This document shows positions 1-10,700 of a stretch of 64,000 nt of DNA, in pieces. The position numbers and the translations under genes were made by a program. Numbering within the stretch: position 1 is the first letter of the stretch; each line of letters opens with the position of its first letter. This DNA comes from Marisa cornuarietis (Eukaryota > Mollusca > Gastropoda > Architaenioglossa > Ampullariidae). The stretch spans positions 21,028,501 through 21,092,500 of the forward strand of contig SMMW01000001.1 of NCBI GenBank assembly GCA_004794655.1, written 5' to 3'. Below the pieces are notes generated by a model. That model worked only from the letters and a program-made list of their open reading frames with translations, did no database searches and was not told the origin of the DNA.

Positions 1-2
1 TC

Positions 3-140
3 ATCAATCATGTTGTGAATACTGTGATGAAAATCGTGAACTTTGTTAGAACAAGAGGGTTCAACCACCGGTAGCATATATCAATGTTGAAGGACGTTGA
101 AGCCCACCATAAAGATGTTCCCTACCACACAAATGGTAAT
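3..140 (+). pseudogene. hAT-like (GTF2IRD2/SCAND3/ZBED type) transposase fragment, broken
   Basis: Reading from base 3 gives a stretch starting INHVVNTVMKIVNFVRTRG, then FNHR, a TAG where the family usually has Gln, and after it LKDVEA..HKDVPYHTN. This resembles the 'VNFI+sRaLnHRqF..ll.e..aeh.dl.YHT.VRWLS' block of domesticated and mobile hAT transposases. The frame stays open after the TAG, but family similarity fades after the YHTN motif and another stop lies near base 222. It is a dead fragment cut by the left window edge. Family assignment is from remembered motifs only. Confidence 0.5.
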
Positions 141-897
141 CCGGAAAACGTCCAGTTCTTCAAATCGCTAAATAAGGACGCGTTTCCGAGCTTTCAAAAT
201 TTACCAAAGGAATATTGGTGATGTTTGCATCGACGTTTGTGTGCAAACTGAATTTTTCGACCATGAAGCAGAACAAGTCCAAACTGCGTTCGCGGATGAG
301 GGACGAGCATTTGGCCACAGTTCTGCGAACTGCCACATCGGAAACGCGGCCAGATTTTGAAAGACTTTCACGGATCATCAATCCGTGACAGTAAGTAATA
401 TAAGAAATGGAGTTAGTTCCCTTTTTGTACTAAGACGCAGGGCTAGTCCCCCTTTAACAAAAAATACGAGAAATGCAGGAATGTGAGTACGGTTCAGGAG
501 AGAGCGTGCACCTGAGTAAAAAAGTAGTAACGGTAACACCTTCAGGTGAACTGATTTATTCATTCCCCGACCAAACGTCCTAGTGGAAGGACATAGGAGT
601 ACGTTTTGTGTGAAAGAGACAGGGGAGAAAATCTAATTCCTTGACTAGTAAGGTATGGATTTTTTTTTATTGATGGATCTTGATAATAGGCCTATAGTCA
701 TTTTCTTTATTGATTGGTCTTTGTAATAGGCCTGGAGAGAATGTCGAGCGCTTATGATATTTGATGGTTCTTAGAAAGAAGTATGATAGTTGTGAAGATA
801 TAATATAATGTGGTAGTGCAGTTGGTGTGAGTATTCATGGAGGCACAAGTATTTTCAGGAATTAGTTGGGGGTCAAGAAGACCGTAAAGAAGATATC

Positions 898-1165
898 GTG
901 AACCAGGAGTATATTGTCGTCAACGTGCTGCGTGAATTACGACCCAGGAGCTGTTTGTCCTACGACCAAGGAGTATATCGTCTCCAACGTACTGTGTGAA
1001 ATTACAACCAAGGAGTATACTGTCTTCAACGTGCTGTGTGAATTACGACCCAGGAGTACATTGTCAGCGAGCTGTTTGCCCTACGACCAAAGGAGTATGT
1101 TATCTTCAAAGAGCTGTGTGCATGACATCAAGGGAGTACTGTCTTCAGAGTGCTGATTACGCCAC
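898..1165. repeat. Imperfect tandem array, about 40-bp unit, six copies
   Basis: A unit of the form 'accaaggagtatattgtc' followed by 'ttcaacgtgctgtgtgaattacg' recurs near 902, 968, 1010, 1049, 1088 and 1130 with substitutions and small indels. Two overlapping plus-strand frames stay open only because of this periodicity and look like translated repeat, not gene. The flank from 1166 to 2735 contains further short direct repeats, for example 'attgattcatg' variants around 1450-1540, and a T/C/A-rich tract at 2000-2330. I see no gene there. Confidence 0.6.
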
Positions 1166-2735
1166 GTCAAATGGAGAAGGAGAATTGGCTAATCGGTGAT
1201 CGATGAGAAGCGCCGACAACCAGTCGAACGAAGCGTATCAAGGGAGATAATTCTAATCAGACTTGGAACAGTGAGTTTTGTCATTTTTTAGTGGAAATAA
1301 GATTATCGTTTCGGGATTTTTTTTATGTCCCATTTTGAATACCTGTCGGAGAACTGATTGATTGGAACATTGAAGAATGGACCGACTAGTAGTAAGAAGA
1401 GCTGTTTGTTAAAGAAGAATAATTGGATGTTTGGGAGATTGTGATGTTATATTGATTCATGTTTGAGTATTGGCGTTGATTCATGCTCGATGGTTGACGT
1501 ACATTGATTTTGGCTTGATTACTGACGTATATTGATTCATGCTTGTTAGAATCACGTATGTTATTGAAAGGGTATATGTAGACCTTAATTTGTTGCGAGC
1601 TATGTTTGATGGGAAACTGTTTGAAATTCTGTGAAAATGGAAAAAGTAAATGGAAATTTTGAAGTGGGCAGCCACCCTCATACTTATTAGTAGAACCCAC
1701 CCCCCCATAATTATAGGACAGTAGGAACCCACGGACAGATCTTTGTGTTTTGTTGAACGAAAAAGCATGTAAGGAAAGCCATGTGGTCAGTGTGTGGTGT
1801 ATGTGACCTGTCTGCACGTTGTGTGGCCTTCAAACAGCTTCACTTTTCACATTAAAATAAAATTCGCTAAGTGAACACCATTATGTAGGATTTTGTAATC
1901 CCAGTTTCACTAGGTCTGTTTAGCCACAGCGTGGGATTTTGGTATGTTACCAGCTCACCGTATAGTTTAAAATTTTGAGACCAGCACACAAAAAGAAAAC
2001 TTTTCCCACCCTTTCTCTAAGTAAACAATGTCTTCAAAATTCATCCCTGTCATTGAACACAATGACTTCAACATTCATCTCTCTCACAGAGCTGTCCTCA
2101 ATTATAACACGGAACATAACGTCGCATACTCCTCAATTATTTTTCACTCAATACAGTGCAGCACACGACTCCATCATCGATCATTCAATACACCTCAGCA
2201 TATTCCTCATTTATCAACCACACACTACAGCCCACTCATCATTCACATTGCTAAAACACCTTGCAGTCCAAGAACACAAACTTTCCATGAAACACAAGAC
2301 AATGACAGCATAGCATCTTAAAAAAATAAATAAAGCTGCAACATAATGTACAGAAAGGTTTTGGTAGCTACTACTGGAAAGTTCTGCAAAACAAGGAAGA
2401 TAAAAGGTTAAATGCTTATCATGTTAAAGCACATGAACAAGGCAAAACCCTACCATTTTCTCCCTCAAGTTGCCTGGTTTCTTATGCCTGAGCCCTCAAG
2501 ACAAAGCTGAGATCTAACAGCCAGCACCCACTACCACTTGCTCATGTCATAGCAGATTTAACCAGGGGCTGCATTATATCAGCATTCACATCTTTCCATG
2601 CCTAAAAGGAGGCCCAGAAATTTCTGATGGAAACAGCCCTTGCAGCTGTAACATTGTGAAAAAATGCTGGAACTGAACTAACCTTGTGACCTAAATACAA
2701 AAAAATAAAACTCTGTTGGTCAACATTGTTTCCAA
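1166..2735. other. Non-coding flank downstream of BABAM2
   Basis: Nothing here has convincing coding character. Open frames at 1386-1817 (minus) and 1975-2313 (plus) are rich in N, S, Y, T and H and track low-complexity sequence. The part next to 2735 is probably the BABAM2 3' UTR on the minus strand, but I could not fix a poly(A) site. Confidence 0.5.
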
Positions 2736-3798
2736 TCATTTCTGCTTGGCCAGGACTGATGCTCGCTGGAACTTGCCAATAGTTTCCAGAATGTAGACTC
2801 TGATTTAAAAAAAAACACATTAATTTCATTACAAAAATCATTGACATTTGATATTACAATCTCAAAACTAAAATGATAAGGCAAATGAACAAATCTAAAA
2901 GATGATTTTAGTTTGCTTACTTGGCACGCACTGCCATTTCATTGGCACTCCAACGAGGGCTGTATGGAAAATCTTTATCGATTTGAAAATATGGCCTGCC
3001 CCTAGATTCATGATACACAGACTGGAACATGAATTGTGGCTGCTCACCGGGGAAATAAAGTGGAAGAGTTACTGGAAATATAAGAAAAACAAGGAAATCT
3101 AAAATTGCTTCCTAGAAAAATTTTAAACTATGACAAAAGTCTAGCAATTATTTCAGAATTAATCTGCAGTTAGATTACATGAATCACAGGTCATAGGTTC
3201 TCCCAAAATGAGTCAGAAGAAAAAGAATACCCACTTGAGAAGGTAAAGAAAAAGTCGTTCCACTCAAAAAGGAAGGAAATGGTGCTGAAAGTCTCGAGAT
3301 CATACTCTAGCACAGACCTGCAAGAACGACATTCCATTATCCCTTCCTGATGATAATTATCAATATATTGTAGAGGTATAGTTCAAGACAAAAAAAACGC
3401 TAATCTATTAGATACACAGGATATCTGAAATATATGCAAATAAACACACTATTAGTGACCTTTTCAAGAAATGCAGTGTTCTATAGGTTGGATCTGCTAG
3501 GTCAGGGAATATGTAAAGGTATGATAACAAGACTGCCCACGATATGTTCACCCTAAAGCAAAATATCTGCTGTTTTTTTTCCACAAAGGAGGTTGGAGTT
3601 TTATATATGTAATGCCACAACCTCCACTGTCATGTTTCGGAAAAGACTGAAGACTCATTTGTTTACTTAAGACAGACTTAAACAACCTAGCACCATTTCT
3701 GTTTTTATTATTTTTTACTTTCCCCTGTTGTTTTTTTTTCTTCTTTTCTGTTTTTGCTGCGCAATGAGCATTCTTTTGAATGGATACCTGCGCAATAT

Positions 3799-3858
<60 letters not shown>

Positions 3859-6800
3859 ATGCCCAAACATAACTTGCCAGCTTACTGACCTGCCAAAATG
3901 ACTGAGAAAGGCTGCTATGTATTCTTTCCTTTTCTCAACACCTTTTATCACATCTGTGACCTTCAAGAAAAAGAATTTCAGACCAAGTCAGTTGTGAAAA
4001 GCTACATATAAGACATTTAAAAAGGTCACATAAGGTTTTATTTATGCTTTACAAAATGCACCACCATAATGCCAGTGTCTATGTGACTTCTGCTACCAAA
4101 AGCAAAGCAGAAGAAATCAGGCAATAACTACCACACCTTAAAAAAAAACAAGTAAAGTAACAATGACGTTGATGGGGGGTGGGAGTGTGTTTGCAAATGC
4201 GCATGTGTACTTATACACACTTGAACACATCAGTTCATCATGCATGCTTTATCTTTTATGTGAATCATTAATAACAGGTTATGTTGACTTCTCTGCCCTC
4301 TGAGTCAAGTAAATCTCAATCCTACTAACCTTATTTTCTAACAGCCTCTGGATGCAAATAACATAGTCTCCAATCAAAGTTCCACTTGTCAGTGATGGTA
4401 TCTTCAGACAGCTGGATCCTCCAAGAGCACTGTGGCATACAATGCATTTTGAAGTTGTGGTGGTATGTATGTAAACAAAGAATTCACAGGATACAGTTTG
4501 CTTAACATAAGCAGTACTCTTGGCAATCAACTATTCTATGATATGATCATAGCTGCTAACTATTTGTTCATGCTCCCGCTGTCAGGCAAGCGTTTCCGAG
4601 TGCTGCCAGTCAGGACTTCCCACTATCAGCACAACTTCTTTCCAGAGGCAATTTTGTCAACTTCTTTTATAGCACTGGCTTTATTAAGAATGAATTAAAA
4701 GTGTGTGGTATGGTTCATGCTGTGGTACTTACAATGTAATCATAAGCTCTGAGTCTGGAATTTATAATAATATCTAAATTTGCTTATTCTAATTCTGAAG
4801 GACATGGTACTTTCTTTTCTGCATGCTGGTACATGGGCAGCCAGGCACGCAAGTACTCGATCATGCAAAATCAGTAACAAAGTACAGGGGTAACAAAAAT
4901 GAAAGAACCTACTGCTCGATTCTGGGAGAAAGATGCAGTTCTGGACTGACCCGAGTAGAATCAGGTGAAGAGTAGGAAAAGGTAAGAATAGCTCTGTCTG
5001 GCCCAGGATTACCCTTTAAAAAAAATATTCCCATTTTCAAATTAGATATTCTCTGGCACATAGAGCACATTTCTAATAAAATGGTAACCTTCAGAGGATT
5101 ACTGCATAGCTTCTTTTCATCTGGTGTTGCAGCCCTAACATCATATTACAATCTTGTACATTTGTTCACATTTGAGTTTCTTTCCTTTATTCAATGAAAC
5201 TAAGTATTAACAATTTTTATAAACTACATTTAAAGTCATCAGATCTTGTTTATGTTTAATAAACATATCTTCTCCAGTGTCTGCACAAACCTTAAGATAT
5301 CCCAGTAGATTATCATGTCACAAGGCACCTAAACTAAATAGAAACTCGCTATCACCTGCACAAGAAATGCTGGCAACTGTGAGAAATCCATATTCAGGTT
5401 GATGACGATGTGAATAGTTCCGAGCCGGTTCTATGCAAGCACAAGCAAAAATAAATCATTGTAGCAAATGCACAGCGATGTGCAGGGGTATGTCTATGTA
5501 ACTCATACCCTGTGTACTAATGCATACAAATGTGTTAAAACACATTCATCAATAAATCATCCCTTACCCCCCTTCTCTCTTTTATTTTTCACAACACAAA
5601 AAATGAAAACTTTCCCCCAAACTTTCTTCATTTATTTTACACAAAAGTATAGATACAAATAAAAATATAAAGTATCCATAAATGTGTACCATTTTTTGCC
5701 CGTAAAGTACAAATGTGACCCACATGTATTTTACTTATCAGGATGATTATGAGGTCTATCCTTGAATTATTTACAGTTTGTAGTCACAATACTTTTCTGG
5801 AATCTGCTATCAGTCAAATAACACTCCTGTTACCTCTAGTTTTGGCGCCCAGACCTCAAAGTCATCTTTCTTAAGATTTGCCAGCCGCAACAAGGACATG
5901 ATATCTTGCTGCAGCCTGATGTTGGTGCCAGCACACTGTATATTATGCTCCTTGTAGAACAGAAGAAGCTCCTTGATCAACAGATGAAGGGACTCACTTC
6001 TGTTGGCATCCCAGTTACACAAACTCTGCAGGAGAGCAAGAAAATGAAGCCAATATTTCAAATCTAATACAGTAAATTCTTTACTTAAAAAAGTACACTG
6101 CATCTTTGTGCGATTTATCATAAAAGCACTAACCAAATATGCACAATCTAGTTCTCAAACTCTTGAAGGCACACACTTCTAAGTATGTAGCATGTAAAAC
6201 TAGAAGATAGATGAAGTACTATAGCCTGGTGGCTAGTCTGCTTGATTTAAGAGAAATCGGTTGCTGGACTGAGTGCTTACATACAGTAGTTCTGTTAGGG
6301 GACGCTACCAAACAGTCTCCATGAAACAGTCACAAGGATGTTAAACAAAAAACAATGCAAACACTCTAGCTGTGTTTGGTATTAATAAAAAAATGATGAA
6401 AAAAAACAAAACAAAGAAGAGTTAAGCAATTATATAATTTGTCATTATATAAGGAAAACTATCATACATTCATTAACTTTAAACGTAATAGATGGTGAAT
6501 TATCTTTTTTTGTTAAGGAGTGTATCAGCATGCTTACTAAAAGACCTTACCTCTATTTCATTCATTGGAGGGAGAAAGTCTTCATGTTCAGTCCCAAAAA
6601 TGAAGTCTGGAGGTTCTGTAGGTCTGGTGCAGTCAAAAATGATCTCCCCTGAAAAAATGCAAAGACAATGGTGTAAAAAATGGCTGCAAATGTCAGCAGC
6701 TATTAAACAGCTGGACACATCTGCAACATTGACACTACACTTGCTGTGATGGTGCTTGTTACTGACAAGTAGCAGACTATGTTTATTATTTCTTTCTCTT

Positions 6801-7676
6801 TACTACTACTACTACTAATAAATAATAATACTCAATCCTAAATCAAATAACAGTGATGTTCAAGATAAATATGCCTCCATAGAAATGGCAAATTGCCTGA
6901 AAGAATGTTCAAAGTAAAATGGATAGAGTGGGGGAAATGAGTTTCTATCAATAGCAGCACACTTTAACATTGTTACAAAATCAAAGGTATTTGAAATACA
7001 GGACAGAACATTTATAGATGTTTGAAAATCTAAATAATCCAGATTACATATGTTATGAGCAAAATCTGTGAAAAACAAATGACAAGAAAATATACATGCT
7101 ACACTTTTTCCAGCATATGGTATTGACATTTTGAATCTGTCAAGCCGTCCTTTATTAATTCCTGCTGGGCACCTGAAAGTAAAAATAAAGGGGGAAAAGT
7201 CTGATGTTAAAAACGGGAAATTCTTTTCTGCTAGTCATTATGTATTAATAGCTATAATTTAAGAATTAATCAAATGACTCATCTTTTCCTCAACTATGCA
7301 TCTAAATTTCTTTTACGTAATCTTGAATGAATAGAAAATAGTGAGAAAACAAAATACAGTGCATGTGAAGATTTGACTACAATTTAGGACGTTAGTAAAT
7401 CACAGTTCTGTTTTATCAGAATGTAGCACTATGTTGTTGTTTTTGTTTTTTTTCAATTCACAATCACTGAGAAATGCACAACAATTTGTGCTTAGGCCTA
7501 TTTGAATCGAATCAGAAACAGAAACGGAACAGTAAAAAAATAAAATAAACTTACCCAGAATGCGCGTCATAAATGTTAACGCTTCCAGGAAACATGCCGA
7601 TTTCCCCCTCTTGCATTACATACTCTACGAAATGTCTGATTTTGGGGTCGAAGTTGTCAAGCACTTCTGCATCCAT
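2736..7676 (-). CDS. BABAM2: BABAM2/BRE (BRCC45), BRCA1-A and BRISC complex subunit, 11 exons
   Basis: BABAM2 is the UEV-like scaffold subunit of the BRCA1-A (nuclear, DNA damage) and BRISC (cytosolic) K63-deubiquitinase complexes. Exons from the start codon: 7555-7676, 7096-7172, 6551-6648, 5834-6025, 5356-5430, 4913-5013, 4330-4429, 3890-3960, 3235-3317, 2921-3071, 2736-2799. All splices are GT-AG, phases agree, and the sum is 1,134 nt (377 aa; human is 383). Diagnostic blocks: DRFKMSIPYAGKS, PPDFIFG (UEV-like E2 fold without catalytic Cys), LHLSPRIEHALGGS, KRKEYIAAFLSHFG and FPYSPRWSANEMAVRAK. The short last exon (KFQRASVLAKQK, then stop) matches the family's C-terminal helix in length and pattern. 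Residue similarity is from memory; the exon arithmetic is from the sequence. Confidence 0.95.
3620..3858 (+). repeat. LINE 3' tail ending in a (CAT)n microsatellite, in a BABAM2 intron
   Basis: The segment starts with frame remnants reading FRKRLKTHLFT, the usual last residues of CR1/L2-like LINE reverse transcriptase ORFs. An AT-rich trailer and 'gcgcaatataaatcatcatc' follow, running into about 19 CAT repeats at roughly 3800-3858. Short 3' simple-repeat tails are typical of these LINEs. The repeat creates a spurious poly-methionine frame on the minus strand. Confidence 0.6.
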
Positions 7677-7725
7677 CTTGATTTTCTAGCTTCTTGAAGA
7701 GTAGAGTGACGTCCCCTACAGAAAC
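7677..7725. promoter_or_regulatory. Bidirectional BABAM2/XPO5 promoter core
   Basis: Only 49 bp separate the BABAM2 start codon (minus, 7676) from the XPO5 start codon (plus, 7726). The gap holds a CRE/ATF-like TGACGTC at 7707-7713 and no TATA box. Both 5' UTRs must therefore be very short or the two transcripts overlap at their 5' ends. Promoter function is inferred from the head-to-head geometry. Confidence 0.7.
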
Positions 7726-10700
7726 ATGGCGTCTTCCATGGAGAAGCTTGTGGGTGCTGAGAGTACCGGCATCGTAATGGAACAAGTATTTTCGACGTTG
7801 GTCGCAGCTGTGGAAAAAATCATGAATCCCTCAGCTACCCCACAGGAAAGAACAATTGCACACCAGGTTTCATTTTTTTTTCTTTTACTGCAAATGCGTT
7901 TCACGACGCGCGTGTTACCAAATAAGCATCAAATTCAGCAGCAACGAAAAAGACCTATCATATAGACTCACATAATAACCGGTACAGCTTTGATATGGGG
8001 AAAGACTCGACGGCCATAACAAAAATGGCTCGCGGCATTTGTCGTCTGCTCGCTCCACTCAATTGCCCAAGTGTACCTAATAACCTAAACCTAAACCTAC
8101 CCCAAACCCTAACCACCCCAAACCCTAACCCCAAACCCTAACCCCAAACCTCTGACAAAATAACATAGACTGGCTTATGATGTCACGTCTTACTCCATAT
8201 CAAAGTTCTGCCTAATAACCAACCGTCGACGTTCTTCTTCCACACATCCATGGAGGACTGTCTTGGGTACTGTGTTGTGCCGAGCGACATGCCCGAACCA
8301 AACCAAACCAGTTTTCGCCGCTTGGCAACCAGAGGTTCCAAGTGACCGACCAGGCGGCGATCACATTATGAACAAATTCCTCAGTTTTCTGTTCCCTGTA
8401 GGAGATTCGGAGCAGTCTCCAGAAACATTTTATGTCTCAAGTCCCAGAATCTCTGTTTAGGTTAACAGGATTCATGTTTTGCAGCTGTACAGCATGATGA
8501 GAATGACTGGAGACGTATAGCTTGAATTTGGTTTCAGAGCTTATGCTCCTGCTGTCCCAGATTTTGTTTAGCCTTGCCATTGTTGCAGTCACTGTTTTTA
8601 TTCTTTGATAATGTCTTTTACCCAACAGCCATTCTTTAACAAGTTTAAGATCGCATCCAGGTACTTGAAACTTTGTACCCCCTCAAGTTGCATGCCATTC
8701 AAATGGATTTCTGCTTTTCCTTGTCTGACCATTAGGTTGCTCTTGTCCAAGCTGACTTCCATCCCGTATGTGCTTGTACTGGCGGCAAGTATTTCAGTGA
8801 GATCTTGCAACTCACTATTCCTGCCTGCCATCAGATTAGTAACAGCAGTAAAGCAAAGGTGGCTTAGCAGTCTTCCTCCGATGGACATGGAGATGGGGTG
8901 CTAATGAAGCATATCTCATATGATTCTCTTGAGAGATCTTGAATAGCACTGGGGATAAAGGGCAGTCTTGGCAAACCTCTCCTCCCCCCTCCCCATATGC
9001 CTTGTTGCTCATTTTGAAGCTTCTCGGCAGCAAGATAAAGTTGATCTGGTTGCGGATTAAATTTTCTGGAGGGTTCCAGACCTTTTGTGAGGGGGTAGGG
9101 TGTTGGCGAGGGTCAGCCTGTTGCTTTGAGTGAACTCAAGAAGCTGCAAACCTCTGTCACTGGTATTACCGAGACCAAAGTGGCCTACCATGCTGACCCA
9201 TTGCATATAGGTGTCTGGACCCACCTTCACATTGAAATCTCTGATTACAGTGAGGATATCTTTCTCAGACAGTTATTTGATCGCTTGTTCTAGCTGTTCA
9301 TAGAATAATTCCACTTCTTCATCACTTTATATCTGCTATCACAAATTTCCAGACTATGTAAGAAAAGCTTAAAAAATGTTAACATGGCTCCTAGTTGGAA
9401 AAGTAAAATTTACAAATGACATGGTGTGAATAAGACATATTATTACAGAAGATTGTTGCCTATACTGATGCAGCTGATTTCATTTGCAGTAGATATATAA
9501 TCCACATAACAGTGTCCTTGACTTGAAAAGTGTATGATGCAACAAACTGTCTGCTATTTCCTGATAGAGCAGAACTGAGCTTAGTTTTTTTTATAACCTG
9601 CTATCTCTTTGTCAATTATCTGCAGCAGCCTCTCTAGTATCTTCATTGCTGTAATGCATGGGCACTTGCAGAAATTAGATTTAATCTCCCTGAGCCTTTT
9701 AACATCAGAAATGCTCTTCCTGATGCTCCACAAGACTGTTTTTACCAACTCAGTTAGATATGGACCCATCCCTCAGTTCTTTTTCACAAACTGATGGAAT
9801 AGCTTGGGTTGCAGAACTTGATCAGTGCTGCTAAATAATCGCAGTTGTCTTTTCTTGCCCCCTCCCCCAAAGATTTTGGGGGAGCAAAATGTTAGCTGTA
9901 GCAGCAGCAGAACCCGCTTATGAGAGGAACAGCTTCGGACTGGCTTATGCCAGTGTTTGGGTTGTTTACACCATTGCCACAGCTATGGGTGGGACCTGTC
10001 TATTTTCTTACTCCAGAGAAATCACGTGTATTTCGCAATGACAGCAACTATTAAGTTATAGGCTATAGTAATGGAAAGCATTGCTGCATAAATGAAATCT
10101 GAGGAAATATACATCAAACTTGACTCTTTTGTTTGCTTGAATGCATTTTTCAAGGAAACAAATAGCTGAGTGGCTAGAGTTCTGGCTTTTGAGACCTCAC
10201 ATTGTAGCTGGGATTATGCCTGCATTATTATGAAGCATACTTACTCCAGTTGATCCACCTGTTAAATAGGCACCTAACTCTATAGTGCAGCGTTTCTCAA
10301 CCTTTTACTTGTGACACCCCCCAAGATGGAAAAAGGTATATCCGCAACCCCCCCCCCATGAGATATGATAAAATGTTAGCCTTCGCACCCCCCTTGTCAG
10401 CACGTTGCGCCCCCTCCCCCTTAAGGGGGTGTGCCCCACAAGTTTAGAACCACGGCTGTAGAGCGTTGGCGGAAGAAAATATAGTGAGGGAGAGATGGGC
10501 ATTGTCCTTACAATAAAGCTGTCTCCAAAATAAGTGTGGTCTCTAACACCTCACTTCCCAGTGATTAGAAGATTACGATCTTCATTTTTTTCCTTTGCTC
10601 TCCAGTTGCTTCTCATATGCTTTTAACTTAAGCATTATACATTTTTCTCTTCTTACCGAATTGTCTTAAAATGCGAGCACTAGCAAAAAATAACCAAAAA

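Noticed and set aside
1386..1817. 143-codon minus frame rich in N, S and Q
   Set aside because: Low-complexity direct repeats explain the openness; no splice or domain support.
2600..2700. Alternative last exon of BABAM2 (frame ending ...SIRNFWASF)
   Set aside because: Phase from the preceding exon does not allow it, whereas 2736-2799 gives a C-terminal helix matching the family with a stop at the expected length.
3548..3859. 103-codon minus frame starting with 19 methionines
   Set aside because: The methionines are the (CAT)n microsatellite tail of a LINE read in antisense; the rest crosses LINE trailer sequence.
8085..8152. Chromosome end or fusion scar from telomeric repeats
   Set aside because: The array is short, degenerate and lies inside an element with inverted ends and an 8-bp target duplication.
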